Of a DNA stretch of 64,000 nt, positions 33,324 through 42,408 are shown piece after piece (within the stretch, counting starts at the first letter, position 1; each line of letters opens with the position of its first letter). The notes below the pieces were generated by a model that made no database searches, was not told the DNA's origin, and worked only from the letters and a program-made list of their open reading frames with translations. A program made the translations under genes and the position numbers. Source of the DNA: Streptomyces roseoverticillatus (GTDB lineage Bacteria; Actinomycetota; Actinomycetes; Streptomycetales; Streptomycetaceae); contig NZ_JOFL01000011.1 of the NCBI RefSeq assembly GCF_000719265.1, positions 248,001 to 312,000 of the forward strand. The letters run 5' to 3'.

Positions 33324-34187
33324 ATGCCTGTTGTGACGGACCTCGACTCGGTCCCCCTGACTCCCGTCTACACCATCGTGATCAGCGCAGCGGGTGAAGC
33401 GACGATCGAGGGGGAGCCCGTAGAGCCGCTGCCCGGGCAGGACGGGCGGACGTCCGCGCTCGCGGAGATACGGGTGCGGGCCGCGAAGCGTGGCCATCCC
33501 ATACGCATCAACGCCAAGGAGCCCGACGGGTCGGTCTGGCCGCTGATCGTCGACCACGACGGGGCGGTGACGCCGCTGGCGGCGCCGCATCCGACGCCGG
33601 CGCCTGCGCCTGTGGCACCCGTGGCGCCAGTTTTTCCTGCGGCTCCCGTTGCTCCCGTGGCACCGCAGCCGGTTCCGGTACCGCAGCCGGTTCCGGCGCC
33701 CGTGCCGCCCGCGCCCGTAGCGCCTGCTCCTGCTCCTGCCCCTGTGGCACCGCCCGCGCCCATTCCCGCTCCCGTCTCCGACTGGAACAGCTCCCTCCCC
33801 CCGCATCACGCCGAGCGCTTCGGTCGGATCGTCGCCGCCGAGCTGCGCGGGGATCTGGCGGGGGCGGCCCTCGCCGCCCGTGAGCTGGAAGGGGCGCTCG
33901 ACCGGGAGTACGGGGCGTTGCATCCGCACACCGTCGGCGTGCTCGGTACGCGCGCCTGGCTGGCGCTGCTGCTGCAGGAGGACTGGGCCGCGATCATGCG
34001 GCTGCACCTGCGGACCGCCGAGCGGCGGCACAACGCGCAGGCGCCCGTCGACGAGACCCGGCGCGTGCTGCGCAACGCCCGGGCCGTGTGGTGGCGGCTC
34101 GCCGCCGTCGACCGGGCCGAGGCGGACGAGATCCAGCCGGAGCTGCAGCGCGTATCCGACCTGGTCGAGGGCGTCCTTCCGGAATAA
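33324..34187 (+). CDS. hypothetical protein with Pro/Ala linker
   Basis: A 287-residue protein. ATG 33324 is chosen over TTG 33318 because GTAAGGA lies 7 bases upstream. An N-terminal beta-rich domain (1-90: YTIVISAAGEATIEGEPVEP, then AEIRVRAAKRGHPIRIN) is joined by a 65-residue Ala-Pro-Val linker to an all-helical domain (160-287) with DREYGALHPHTVGVLGTRAWLALLL, somewhat like a TPR pair. I do not recognise a function. Streptomyces secretion loci often have such linker proteins beside them; a link with the upstream operon is not shown since a terminator separates them. Confidence 0.65.
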   Translation: MPVVTDLDSVPLTPVYTIVISAAGEATIEGEPVEPLPGQDGRTSALAEIRVRAAKRGHPIRINAKEPDGSVWPLIVDHDGAVTPLAAPHPTPAPAPVAPVAPVFPAAPVAPVAPQPVPVPQPVPAPVPPAPVAPAPAPAPVAPPAPIPAPVSDWNSSLPPHHAERFGRIVAAELRGDLAGAALAARELEGALDREYGALHPHTVGVLGTRAWLALLLQEDWAAIMRLHLRTAERRHNAQAPVDETRRVLRNARAVWWRLAAVDRAEADEIQPELQRVSDLVEGVLPE

Positions 34188-34195
34188 TCGCGATC

Positions 34196-34969
34196 ATGCT
34201 GCCGCCCACACCGCTGCCCGGCCCGTACGAGGGAAATCCGTACGAAAGCGGCCCGTACGAAAGCGGCCCGCACGGACTGCACCGGCGGCTGCTCCCGGAC
34301 GTGATGGCGGCCGGCTCGGCGTACCCGCTCGTCCTCAGCGGTTCGTACGCCCTTGAGGCGCACGGCCTCCTCGCCCCCGGCGCCGCCCGCCGGGACACCG
34401 GCCTGGAAGTGGTCACCGAGGCCCCGGACCCCATGGCCGACCTCGTCGCCGCCCTCTGCAGCGGCCTGCGGGAGCGCGGCTGGCAGGCGGAGCCGGCCGA
34501 GGCCCGGCTCGTCGTCACCGACGCCGCGACCGGCGAACACTGCGCCGTCGGCATCCGCAAGGAGATCCTCCGGCGGCCGCCGGAGCTCGGTCCGTACGGG
34601 CCCGTGCCCGCCGTCGAGGACGTGGTCGGCATGGCCGTGCGCGACCTCGCGGACCTCGGCCTCGCCCGGGACCTCGTCGACGTGCGGGCCGCCTCCGGCA
34701 GCTGGTCGCACGTCGAGCTGGAGGAGCTCGGCCGGCGGCACGCCGGCGACACCGGCTTCGACCTCACCGACCTCCAGGCCCGGCTCGCCGGTGCCGAGTG
34801 GATCGCCGACTCCGAGTTCGCCGCCTACGGGCTCGACGAGACCGACCGCGCCGAGCTCCTGCGCTGGGCCGAGGCCTGGGTCGACGACATCGCCGAACGG
34901 CTGATGGAGGAGGCCCCTTATGAAGATGACGATGAAGACGAAGATGCAGATGAAGACGGAGAGGGCTGA
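34196..34969 (+). CDS. nucleotidyltransferase-fold protein (AbiEii-like)
   Basis: A 257-residue protein. The N-terminal stretch has a tandem NPYESGPYESGPH repeat, then YPLVLSGSYALEAHGLL, which fits the G-S/G-x-A-L-x-x-H-G nucleotidyltransferase strand-helix seen in AbiEii/MenT proteins, followed by EDVVGMAVRDLADLGLARDLVDV. The C-terminus is highly acidic (DDDEDEDADEDGEG). If active it would transfer a nucleotide to an acceptor such as tRNA or protein; metal ligands after the GS motif are not obvious, so activity is uncertain. It starts 8 bases after the previous gene. Confidence 0.55.
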   Translation: MLPPTPLPGPYEGNPYESGPYESGPHGLHRRLLPDVMAAGSAYPLVLSGSYALEAHGLLAPGAARRDTGLEVVTEAPDPMADLVAALCSGLRERGWQAEPAEARLVVTDAATGEHCAVGIRKEILRRPPELGPYGPVPAVEDVVGMAVRDLADLGLARDLVDVRAASGSWSHVELEELGRRHAGDTGFDLTDLQARLAGAEWIADSEFAAYGLDETDRAELLRWAEAWVDDIAERLMEEAPYEDDDEDEDADEDGEG

Positions 34970-35060
34970 TCGTCCGTCGCCTTGACCCCAAGTTTGCTTG
35001 AGGTTCCATCCTTGAGTCATCGCCTCAGCAGGGCCTCGGCCAGGGATGGATGGAACGACG

Positions 35061-36713
35061 ATGACGGACACAACTGCTCCGAGCGCGCCGGTGATCGACC
35101 GGCGCCGCATGAGACTCGTCATGGCCGGGCTGATGCTCGGCCTGTTCATGTCGGCGCTCGACCAGACCATCATCTCCGCGGCGCTCCGCACCATCGCCGA
35201 CGACCTCAACGGCCTCTCGCAGCAGGCCTGGGCCAACACCGCCTACATGATCACGTCTGTGGTCACCACGGCCCTCTACGGCAAGCTCTCCGACATCTAC
35301 GGACGCCGGCCGCTCTACGTCACGGCCGTGGCCTTCTTCGTCGCCGGTTCGGTGCTGTGCGGGCTCGCCTCCTCCATGGTGATGCTGTCGGTCTTCCGGG
35401 GCGTCCAGGGGCTCGGCGCGGGCGGTCTGATGAGCCTCGCGTTCGCCATCCTGGCCGATCTGCTGCCACCGGCCGAGCGCAGTCGCTACCAGGCCTGGTT
35501 CGGTGCGGTCTTCGGGGTCGCGGCCGTCGTCGGGCCGGTCGTGGGCGGGTTCTTCGCCGGGCTGGACAGCTTCGCCGGAGCGGCCGGCTGGCGCTGGGCC
35601 TTCTTCATCAACGTGCCGGTCGGCATCGCCGCCGCCCTGCTGATCGCCAGTCAGGTACGGGTCCAGGCGGACCGCTCGACGGACAAGCCGGACGTAGCCG
35701 GCGTGGTCACCCTCGTCCTCTTCCTGGTGCCCCTGCTCTTCGCCGTCGAGGAAGGGCCGAAGTGGGGCTGGGGCTCGGCCGGCACGCTGGGGCTGTTCGC
35801 CGTGGGGGCCGTGGGGCTCGTGCTCTTCCTGATGGCGCAGCGGCGGGCCGGCGGCGCCGCCCTGCTCCCCACCCCGATGTTCCGCAACCCCGTCTTCTCG
35901 ATCTACAACGGCGTCAACACGATCATCGGCGCCGCCGTCTTCGGCTCGCTCGCCGTCCTCCCGCTCTACCTCCAGATCGTCAAGGGGCTCTCGCCCACCG
36001 AGGCGGGCCTGATGCTGCTGCCGCAGACGCTCGGCATCATCGCCGCCGGCCGGGTGTGCAGCGCGTACGTCACGCGCACCGGCAGCTTCAAGGGCTCCAT
36101 GCTGGCCGGGATCGTGCTGATGATGGCGGGCACGTTCTGGTTCGCGTCGTTCGGCGCGGGCACGGCGCTGTGGCAGGCCGGGGCCGCCGCCGCTGTCATG
36201 GGCATCGGCATCGGTGCGTGCTGGCAGGTCATGCTGACCGCCATCCAGCGGGGCGTCGAGCCGAAGTACATGGGCGCCGGCATGGGCTCCTTCGCCTTCT
36301 TCCGGTCCATCGGCGGCACCGTGGGCATCAGCGCCTTCTTCTCGCTCTTCTTCGGCACGGTCGGCGGCCGCATCGCCGACGCCTACGCCGACGCCGCGAC
36401 CGACCCGGACTTCAAGGCCGCCCTCGCCGACCCGGCCGTCACCTCCCAGCCGGCCAACCAGACGCTCCTCGCCGGCCGGAACGGTGCCGTCTCCCTGGAC
36501 GACAGCTCGTTCCTGGCCCACGCCGACGCCCGCCTCGCCCACCCCTTCCTGGAGGGCATGGCCCACGCCATGCAGACGGTCTTCCTGGTGAGCGGCGCCC
36601 TCTTGGCCGTGGGGCTCGTCCTGGCCCTCATCCCCAGGGACCGGCGCCCGGAGGCCGGCCCCGGAACGGCTCCCTCGGCTCCGGCGCCGAAGAAGGCCGC
36701 GGCACGTCGGTGA
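35061..36713 (+). CDS. MFS transporter, DHA2 (14-TM) multidrug type
   Basis: A 550-residue polytopic protein. LGLFMSALDQTIISAALRTI opens TM1 with the DHA2 Asp motif, GKLSDIYGRRPLY is motif A, RGVQGLGAGGLMSL is motif B, and VVGPVVGGFF is motif C. A long outside loop lies before the last TM (about 450-500). It is probably a proton-driven drug exporter. The ATG 35046 in the same frame is an alternative start. No TetR or MarR regulator is beside it. Confidence 0.92.
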   Translation: MTDTTAPSAPVIDRRRMRLVMAGLMLGLFMSALDQTIISAALRTIADDLNGLSQQAWANTAYMITSVVTTALYGKLSDIYGRRPLYVTAVAFFVAGSVLCGLASSMVMLSVFRGVQGLGAGGLMSLAFAILADLLPPAERSRYQAWFGAVFGVAAVVGPVVGGFFAGLDSFAGAAGWRWAFFINVPVGIAAALLIASQVRVQADRSTDKPDVAGVVTLVLFLVPLLFAVEEGPKWGWGSAGTLGLFAVGAVGLVLFLMAQRRAGGAALLPTPMFRNPVFSIYNGVNTIIGAAVFGSLAVLPLYLQIVKGLSPTEAGLMLLPQTLGIIAAGRVCSAYVTRTGSFKGSMLAGIVLMMAGTFWFASFGAGTALWQAGAAAAVMGIGIGACWQVMLTAIQRGVEPKYMGAGMGSFAFFRSIGGTVGISAFFSLFFGTVGGRIADAYADAATDPDFKAALADPAVTSQPANQTLLAGRNGAVSLDDSSFLAHADARLAHPFLEGMAHAMQTVFLVSGALLAVGLVLALIPRDRRPEAGPGTAPSAPAPKKAAARR

Positions 36714-36735
36714 GGCGTGCGCGGGCAAGCAGCGG

Positions 36736-36765
36736 GCGGGGCCCGGGTTACTGCCCGGGCCCCGC
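36736..36765. terminator. 12-bp perfect hairpin after the MFS gene
   Basis: GCGGGGCCCGGG (36736-36747) pairs with CCCGGGCCCCGC (36754-36765) around TTACTG. It lies between converging genes (MFS, +; acidic protein, -). Confidence 0.75.
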
Positions 36766-36793
36766 TCGCATTCAGTCGCCGCTGCCGGTCAGG

Positions 36794-38236
36794 TCAGCGA
36801 TCACCGGCTACGCCTTGGCCCTCGTTCGAGGTCGCGCCGTTCTGGCGGTTCCTTCCCGAGCGCAGCCTGATCCAGGTGTCGTCTGCCTCGGATTCGGGAT
36901 CGAAGTCGTCGTCGGCGCCCTCCGCCCAGTCCGTTTGCCCTTGGCTGTCCGGCCTGTCAGGCGAGCGCCGGCCGCCTCCGTTCTGTTCCGGGTCTTCCGC
37001 TGCGGGAGCGTCGTCCTCCGGGGCCGTTGACGGGGCCGTTGAATCAGTCGCCGGATCGGGGGCTTCCTCCGGGTCGGCCTGGGAATCGGTCGCCGAGGGC
37101 GCCTCGGGCTTTGAGGCCACGGGCGCTTCAGGGGCCGGCTCCTGCTGGTGTTCTGGTGCCCGCCTCGCGTCGGTGTCCTGGGCCTCGGTCGGTTCGGGAG
37201 CTTCCTCCGGGTCGTCCGCGGTATCAGTGCGTGAGGGTGTCTCCGCTGCTTCCGCCGCCGTCGGCTTCGGTGCGTCGTCGGCCGGTTCCGGGGCGGCTTC
37301 CGAGGACGAACCCTCCGACGATTCGGCTGATTCAGCCGGTTCGGCCGCTTCGGCTGCCGGTGCGGCTGGTTCGGCCGGGTCGGGCGCCTCGTCCGTATCG
37401 AGCGCATCCGCAGGCTCCGGGGCGTCTTCCGAGGACTCGTCGGCGTCCTCCGTGTCTTCCGCGTCCTCGGCTTCGTCCGGCTCTTCCGGGTCCTCCGGTT
37501 CTTCCGATTCCTCGGCGTCTTCCGGGTCCTCCGGCTCTTCCGATTCCTCGGCGTCTTCCGGGTCCTCCGGCTCTTCCGATTCCTCGGCGTCCTCCGGGTC
37601 CTCCGGTTCTTCCGGCTCCTCGGCGTCCTCCGCGTCCTCCGGCTCCTCCCCCTGCTCGGTCTCCTCGGCCTCCTCCGGTTCTTCCGTCCCCTCCAGTTCC
37701 TCTGCCTCCGCCGGCTCCGGCGCAGCGTCGGACGCCTCATCCCCGTCGGAATGCTCGCCGTCGTCAGAGGACTCACCTTCGTCGGAGGACTCGTCCTCGT
37801 CGGAGGTCTCACCTTCCTCGGAGGACTCGCCCCCATCCTCGGACTCAGTGGAGGCTTCCGGCCGGTCGGGCGCGTCCTCCGCCTCCTCCGGCTCGGGCGC
37901 TTCCTCTGCCTTCTCGGCGTCCGCCTCCGCAGGCTCGGGCGCCTCCTCCGCCTCCTCCGCCTCCCCGGCGTCCTCCGCCTCCGTCGGCTCCGGTGCGTCG
38001 TCGGACGCCTCGCTTCCGTCGGACTCCTCGCCCCCATCGGACGCCTCGCCCCCGTCGGAGGCGCCGTCATCGGCCTCGGAGGCCTCCGAACCCGACGGTT
38101 CAGGCGCCTCCTCCGCTCCCTCTGCCCCCTCCGCGTCCTGCGCCTCCGCAGGTTCCGGCGCCTCGTCCGCCCCGGATTCCGGGGCGGACGCGGGCTGCTC
38201 AGGCGGCCGTTCCTCCTCGCTGGAGCGGTCGCTCAT
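36794..38236 (-). CDS. hyperacidic low-complexity repeat protein
   Basis: A 480-residue protein made almost entirely of Glu, Asp, Ala, Pro and Ser, with few hydrophobic residues and no predicted fold. The middle has three exact 12-residue repeats (EESEEPEDPEDA type), encoded by a 36-bp DNA repeat. Only the last 50 residues are different (DTWIRLRSGRNRQNGATSNE). ATG overlaps the stop of the ATPase gene (ATGA), so it is made with that ATPase. Possible roles: DNA-mimic or charge sponge, disordered scaffold, or substrate-channel brush; none is shown. Real coding is supported by the overlap and by the operon. Confidence 0.7.
   Translation of the reverse strand: MSDRSSEEERPPEQPASAPESGADEAPEPAEAQDAEGAEGAEEAPEPSGSEASEADDGASDGGEASDGGEESDGSEASDDAPEPTEAEDAGEAEEAEEAPEPAEADAEKAEEAPEPEEAEDAPDRPEASTESEDGGESSEEGETSDEDESSDEGESSDDGEHSDGDEASDAAPEPAEAEELEGTEEPEEAEETEQGEEPEDAEDAEEPEEPEDPEDAEESEEPEDPEDAEESEEPEDPEDAEESEEPEDPEEPDEAEDAEDTEDADESSEDAPEPADALDTDEAPDPAEPAAPAAEAAEPAESAESSEGSSSEAAPEPADDAPKPTAAEAAETPSRTDTADDPEEAPEPTEAQDTDARRAPEHQQEPAPEAPVASKPEAPSATDSQADPEEAPDPATDSTAPSTAPEDDAPAAEDPEQNGGGRRSPDRPDSQGQTDWAEGADDDFDPESEADDTWIRLRSGRNRQNGATSNEGQGVAGDR
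37501..37608. repeat. three 36-bp tandem repeats inside the acidic gene
   Basis: The unit beginning CTTCCGATTCCTCGGCGTC is repeated at 37501-37536, 37537-37572 and 37573-37608, with only silent or minor changes. It encodes 12 residues per unit on the minus strand. Diverged versions continue on both sides. Confidence 0.85.
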
Positions 38237-41091
38237 GAATCAGGCCCCGTACCGGCCTTGGCATTGCTGCGGTACAGGCGCACCCACGGCAGCGTCTTCC
38301 GCTTCCACGCCGACTGGGCCAGGTGAATGAAGACGCAGGCGCGGTAGTCGTCGACGGCTTCCGCGTCCGCGCCATGCGGGGCGACGGCGTCGGCGATGTC
38401 GGCGACCCATTCCGCCGTACGGGACCACCACTCCGCCTGGGCGGCCGACGTCTTGGGGTAGTCGGCGACGCGCTTCTTCAGCTCGGTGCCGTGCTCCGGC
38501 CACACCGCTGTCGCCGCCCGCGAGCGGAACGCGCAGCGGTGCCGGCAGCCCTCGCAGTCGGCGAAGGGGGCGAGCGCCGCGTCGACGGCCGGGGTCGCCG
38601 CCGCGAAGGCGCGGAAGCGGTCGGCCAGTTCCGCGTTGCCGGCGAGCGGTGCCCGCGCGGCCCCGGTCTCGGCAGCCGCCTCGGCCCGTACGTTCGGCAC
38701 CTTGATCAGGGCGGGGCGGTCGATGCCGTCGTGGTGGGCGAAGGCCTGGAAGGGTTCCAGGGACGACGCGTAGCGCTCCTGGTCGGGGGAGAACCGCATC
38801 GTGCCGCCGATGAGCTCCCGGTCCGTGGCGGACGGCAGCCGGTGCATGACCTTCAGGTTCGTGTTCTTGTACGCGTCCTCGATGAGCTTCTCGGGGACCT
38901 GCTCGACGATCACCAGGCCTTCCCCGTACTTGCGGTTCTCGGCGAGCGTGTTGGCGAAGGCTTGGGCCGCGCGGGCCTGGGCGTTGCCCTCCTTGCCGTC
39001 CCCGCCGGAGGCGACGGGACGGCCGAGCAGCCGGTGGGCCTCCTCGATGACGGTGACGTGGGCCAGGCCGTCGCCCCGCCGGGTCGCCTTGTAGTGCTCC
39101 GTCATGGTCTGCAGGATCAGCGCCGTGACGAGGGACTGCTCCTTCTCGTTGTCGCCGACGCCGGCCAGTTCGATGACGACGGGGCGGCTGAGGAGCTCCT
39201 CGACGGGGTACGAGCGCGCGCAGTCCAGCGTGCTGCCGCAGGCGCCTTCCGCGAGGGACTCGGCCCGCAGCCGGGACGCGGCGATGATGTTGTCCTTGAC
39301 CTCGCCGGAGTACCCGAGCTGGTCGCACTCCTTGCGCATCTCGGCGATGAAGTCGCGCAGGGTGGGCCACGACCCGTCGTGGGCGGGTGTGGAGACGTCG
39401 GTGGGGACGATGCCCTTCCGTGCGTACGTGTTGCGCAGGGCCTTGTTGTAGATGGCCGGCAGGGGGTCCCAGAGGCCGAACGCCGCGTCGAAGCAGGCGA
39501 GCAGCCCGGCCGTGTGGGTGCTGATCCGGACCCCGTGCGGCACCTCGAAGGGGTTCAGCCGGAACGGCGCCGTGTTCTCGTCGCCGACGGTGAGGACGAG
39601 GAGGTCCTCGAAGCCGGGGCGGGTGGCGAGCCAGCGGTAGTCGTCGAGCTCGGAGTTGACCGGTTCCAGCACGAGGAACGGCACCTTGTGGTCCCGCCAG
39701 AGCTGCTGGCAGAAGGCCAGGGTCGTGTTGGTCTTGCCCGAGCCGGTCGTTCCGACGAACAGCGCGTGCCGGGAGAGGGACCCCAGCTCCACGCCGAGCG
39801 GCCCGGCCGGCGCGCCGTGCACCAGCTGCCGGCCGAGTTCGATGGCGGGCCCTTGCGGCCGGTAGTCGGTCTCCATGGCCATGTCGGGCCTGCGGACGGG
39901 GAAGCCCGTCATGTGCCCGTGCACGGCGAGGGGAAGCCGCAGCGCGGCGCCCGCCTCCCGCGCGTCGACCAGCTCGGGCAGCAGGCGCAGGGGCGGCGAC
40001 AGCGGTTCGGGCAGCTGCCAGCGCTGGTCGCCGCCCCAGCGGGCGTGCTCCAGCGTCGTGATCCCGGTCCATGCCGCCGCCATTTCCGGCGGCGCCGGCC
40101 GTACGGTGACGTGGGCGGGGCCGGTGAAGGTCTCGGTCAGCGCGCTGCCCTGGCCGGGCCGTTCCTGCGGGGAGACCGTGGCGCCGACCAGCTCGGCGAG
40201 GGACTCGGGGAGCGGGTTCGGGGAGGCGAGCGCGATGCGGATGCGGAAGGCACGGTCGGTGTAGCGGCGCGCGGCGTCCGCGTACACCTTCGCGGCGTCC
40301 ACGGCGAAGGCGTCCGGGGCGAGCTGGGACGGCGGGCCCCACAGGCCCTCCGGCAGCTGTCCCGGCGTCCCCAGCCGCCCGTAGTGCGTGGCGATCTGGT
40401 GCAGCATCGGCCCGAGGTCGTCGGGCACCCGGTACGGTTCGAGGCCGACCGTCAGCATGAGCGGGTACGGGTGTGCCGCCAGCGCCTGCCACAGCGCGTC
40501 CCACGGCGGCGCCGCGGCGGTGAACGGCTGCGGGGAGAGGTAGTACTGCACGCCCGCGTCGGGCCGGTTGGGCAGGCCCGTCCGGTAGCGCTTGCGGATC
40601 TCGGCCAGGCCGGCCGGGTCGGGGGTGAACGGCGTGAGCCACCGCGCCACTTCGGCCGCGTCCTCGACCGGGGCGGCGTGGACGTGGTGCGGCAGCTGCC
40701 CCAGCCGGTCGCGGAGCGCGAGCACTGCGGCCACGGCGGAGTCCTGCGCCGAGGCCGCCACGGCCGACCCGTCCGCGCCGTCGCTGCGCACCCGGGCCAG
40801 CAGGGCGCACGAGATCCTGCGCGTGGCCGGGTCCGTCAGGTAGCGCAGCTCGATGCGGGTGTCGTGGTGGGTGTCCCACTGGCCCGCCAGCCAGGCCGCC
40901 TCTGCGGCGACCGCCTTGATCCGGCGCTCGTCCTCGGGGAGGTCGGCGTATTCCCTGGTCTCGGTGAGGTCGGCGGCGGCCTCGATGCGCACGGCCGCCC
41001 AGGCCCACACCGAGGTGCCGTCGCCGACGGTCAGGACGCCCGGCGGGGGCGTCCTGTCGGTCTGCTGGTTCATGCCGCTCAGCTGGTCCAC
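38233..41091 (-). CDS. HerA/VirB4-type ATPase with C-terminal Cys cluster
   Basis: A 952-residue protein (GTG 41091; ATG 41073 is an alternative start). Residues 1-400 are an N-terminal domain unlike a known one (AWAAVRIEAAADLTETREYA). A HerA/VirB4-type motor follows: ALFVGTTGSGKTNTTLAFC (Lys453), FLVLEPVNSE, VIEEAHRLLGR Walker B near 683, then TNLKVMHRLPSATDRELIGGTM, usual for DUF87/HerA ATPases. A C-terminal CEGCRHRCAF cluster (about 844-854) could bind zinc or an iron-sulfur centre. Tight operon with a two-TM protein and the acidic protein. It could pump DNA or protein. Confidence 0.78.
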   Translation of the reverse strand: MDQLSGMNQQTDRTPPPGVLTVGDGTSVWAWAAVRIEAAADLTETREYADLPEDERRIKAVAAEAAWLAGQWDTHHDTRIELRYLTDPATRRISCALLARVRSDGADGSAVAASAQDSAVAAVLALRDRLGQLPHHVHAAPVEDAAEVARWLTPFTPDPAGLAEIRKRYRTGLPNRPDAGVQYYLSPQPFTAAAPPWDALWQALAAHPYPLMLTVGLEPYRVPDDLGPMLHQIATHYGRLGTPGQLPEGLWGPPSQLAPDAFAVDAAKVYADAARRYTDRAFRIRIALASPNPLPESLAELVGATVSPQERPGQGSALTETFTGPAHVTVRPAPPEMAAAWTGITTLEHARWGGDQRWQLPEPLSPPLRLLPELVDAREAGAALRLPLAVHGHMTGFPVRRPDMAMETDYRPQGPAIELGRQLVHGAPAGPLGVELGSLSRHALFVGTTGSGKTNTTLAFCQQLWRDHKVPFLVLEPVNSELDDYRWLATRPGFEDLLVLTVGDENTAPFRLNPFEVPHGVRISTHTAGLLACFDAAFGLWDPLPAIYNKALRNTYARKGIVPTDVSTPAHDGSWPTLRDFIAEMRKECDQLGYSGEVKDNIIAASRLRAESLAEGACGSTLDCARSYPVEELLSRPVVIELAGVGDNEKEQSLVTALILQTMTEHYKATRRGDGLAHVTVIEEAHRLLGRPVASGGDGKEGNAQARAAQAFANTLAENRKYGEGLVIVEQVPEKLIEDAYKNTNLKVMHRLPSATDRELIGGTMRFSPDQERYASSLEPFQAFAHHDGIDRPALIKVPNVRAEAAAETGAARAPLAGNAELADRFRAFAAATPAVDAALAPFADCEGCRHRCAFRSRAATAVWPEHGTELKKRVADYPKTSAAQAEWWSRTAEWVADIADAVAPHGADAEAVDDYRACVFIHLAQSAWKRKTLPWVRLYRSNAKAGTGPDS

Positions 41092-42014
41092 GGGGAAGCG
41101 GGGCCCGGCGCGGGCGGAGCCGGCGGCGCGGGGTGCGGTACGGCCTGCGGTACGGGCGGTGCCGCGGGCATGACGGGCGGCGCGGGCGGAGCCGGGGGGC
41201 CGGCGGGACCCTGGCCGGGCGCGGTCATGATCGGCAGGTCCTGGCCGAACGTCGAGGCGATGGGCACCTCGATGCCCTGGACCGCGATCTCCACGCCTTC
41301 ACGGACCGCCGAGTGCACGGCCTCGCGCATGGCGCGCGGCCGCTCGGTGCGGAGCATCTGGTTGACGTCACCGGTGCGGCCCTTGAACCCGCCGATGAGG
41401 TCCTTGAAGTACGTGCCGATGATCACCCAGCCGGGGCGGATGCGCCACATCGTCCAGCCCAGGTAGAGGCTGGTGCCGTACTCGAAGACGGATACGTAGG
41501 CCACGTACCGGCCGCTGTTGATGACGAGACGGTTGCTGACCACCTCCGGCTGAAAGACGTCGCTGCGGATCCGGGACGGCACGGCCGTCACCGGGATGCG
41601 GCGGCTGGACAGCGCGCCGTAGATCGCCGCGTAGGCGGACGGAGACGCCTGCGCCTTGTCCTCCAGCAGCGTCCGCCACTCCGAGACGGGCTCGGTGAAG
41701 CACGAGAAGAGCAGGATCAGCCAGAAGACGATGAACCCCAGGATCGCGCCCACGCTGAAGGTGCCTTCGGCCGCGTCGAAGTCCCAGTCGTTCGTCAGCA
41801 GGCCGAACAGCGTGATGAGCAGCCAGACGCCGATCGAGGCGGAGGCCGCGGTCGCCCAGTGGCTGATGACCGTCCGGAGGCCGACCGACTCGTCGAGGCT
41901 CAGCTCGATCTTCTGGTACTTCAGGGTCTGGTTCCGGTAGGAACCGTTGGGGCCCGAGGCTCCCGACGCCGCCCAGCCGCCCGGTCCGGCGCTGCCGCCC
42001 GGATAAGTGCTCAT
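41079..42014 (-). CDS. two-TM membrane protein of the HerA-ATPase operon
   Basis: A 311-residue protein. Gly/Ser-rich N-terminus, two membrane segments around 58-76 and 87-108 (SIGVWLLITLFGLL, ILGFIVFWLILLFSCF), then a cytosolic domain with VSVFEYGTSLYLGWTMWRIRPG and a Pro-rich tail. Its stop overlaps the GTG start of the ATPase by 13 bases. By position it would anchor the ATPase at the membrane, as TcpE/VirB3 does for VirB4. No family is recognised. Confidence 0.72.
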   Translation of the reverse strand: MSTYPGGSAGPGGWAASGASGPNGSYRNQTLKYQKIELSLDESVGLRTVISHWATAASASIGVWLLITLFGLLTNDWDFDAAEGTFSVGAILGFIVFWLILLFSCFTEPVSEWRTLLEDKAQASPSAYAAIYGALSSRRIPVTAVPSRIRSDVFQPEVVSNRLVINSGRYVAYVSVFEYGTSLYLGWTMWRIRPGWVIIGTYFKDLIGGFKGRTGDVNQMLRTERPRAMREAVHSAVREGVEIAVQGIEVPIASTFGQDLPIMTAPGQGPAGPPAPPAPPVMPAAPPVPQAVPHPAPPAPPAPGPASPWTS

Positions 42015-42408
42015 GTCGTACTCCGCATCGGGGTCTGACCCACATCGTTGATCGTTTGGCAGGGCAACTTATCGGAATTTCACGTCGGGCAGCGGGTGTC
42101 GCGGCGGCCGGGGCGACACAGGCGGGCAAAGGCCCCGGATCGTCCTCGGCGATCCGGGGCCTTACGGGACTGCGGCTGCGGAACGTCGGATCTCCCGCTC
42201 TCCCGCGCGATCGTGAACCGCGGCAGGCTGTCCGGGGCCGACCGGTGACCCTCCACCACGAGGTACTGGCCGGTACCGTCCGGTCGCAGGGTGCGTGCCT
42301 CCTCCGGCGGCCGGAAGAAGTCCGGGTCGTCACCGCGGAGGGCCGTGCGGACGTACGCCCGCGCCGGCCCGGCTCTGACCGCGCCTCGCGGCGGCTTCTA
42401 GGCGGCTT
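42015..42408. other. 394-bp region between kinase and membrane-protein operon
   Basis: It holds a strong hairpin (42131-42161), the promoter region of the 42014 operon (about 42015-42075), and Arg-rich sequence without credible genes. Open frames on the + strand (for example 42056-42412) lack start sites and recognisable proteins. Confidence 0.5.
42131..42161 (-). terminator. 12-bp perfect hairpin downstream of the kinase
   Basis: GGCCCCGGATCG (42131-42142) pairs with CGATCCGGGGCC (42150-42161), loop of seven. On the minus strand it is followed by TTTG, so it probably ends the kinase transcript. Confidence 0.75.

Noticed and set aside
37440..37640. Regular 36-bp repeats that could suggest a CRISPR array
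   Set aside because: Units are directly adjacent without unique spacers and encode in-frame Glu/Asp repeats of the acidic protein. No cas genes; no CRISPR array seen anywhere in the window.
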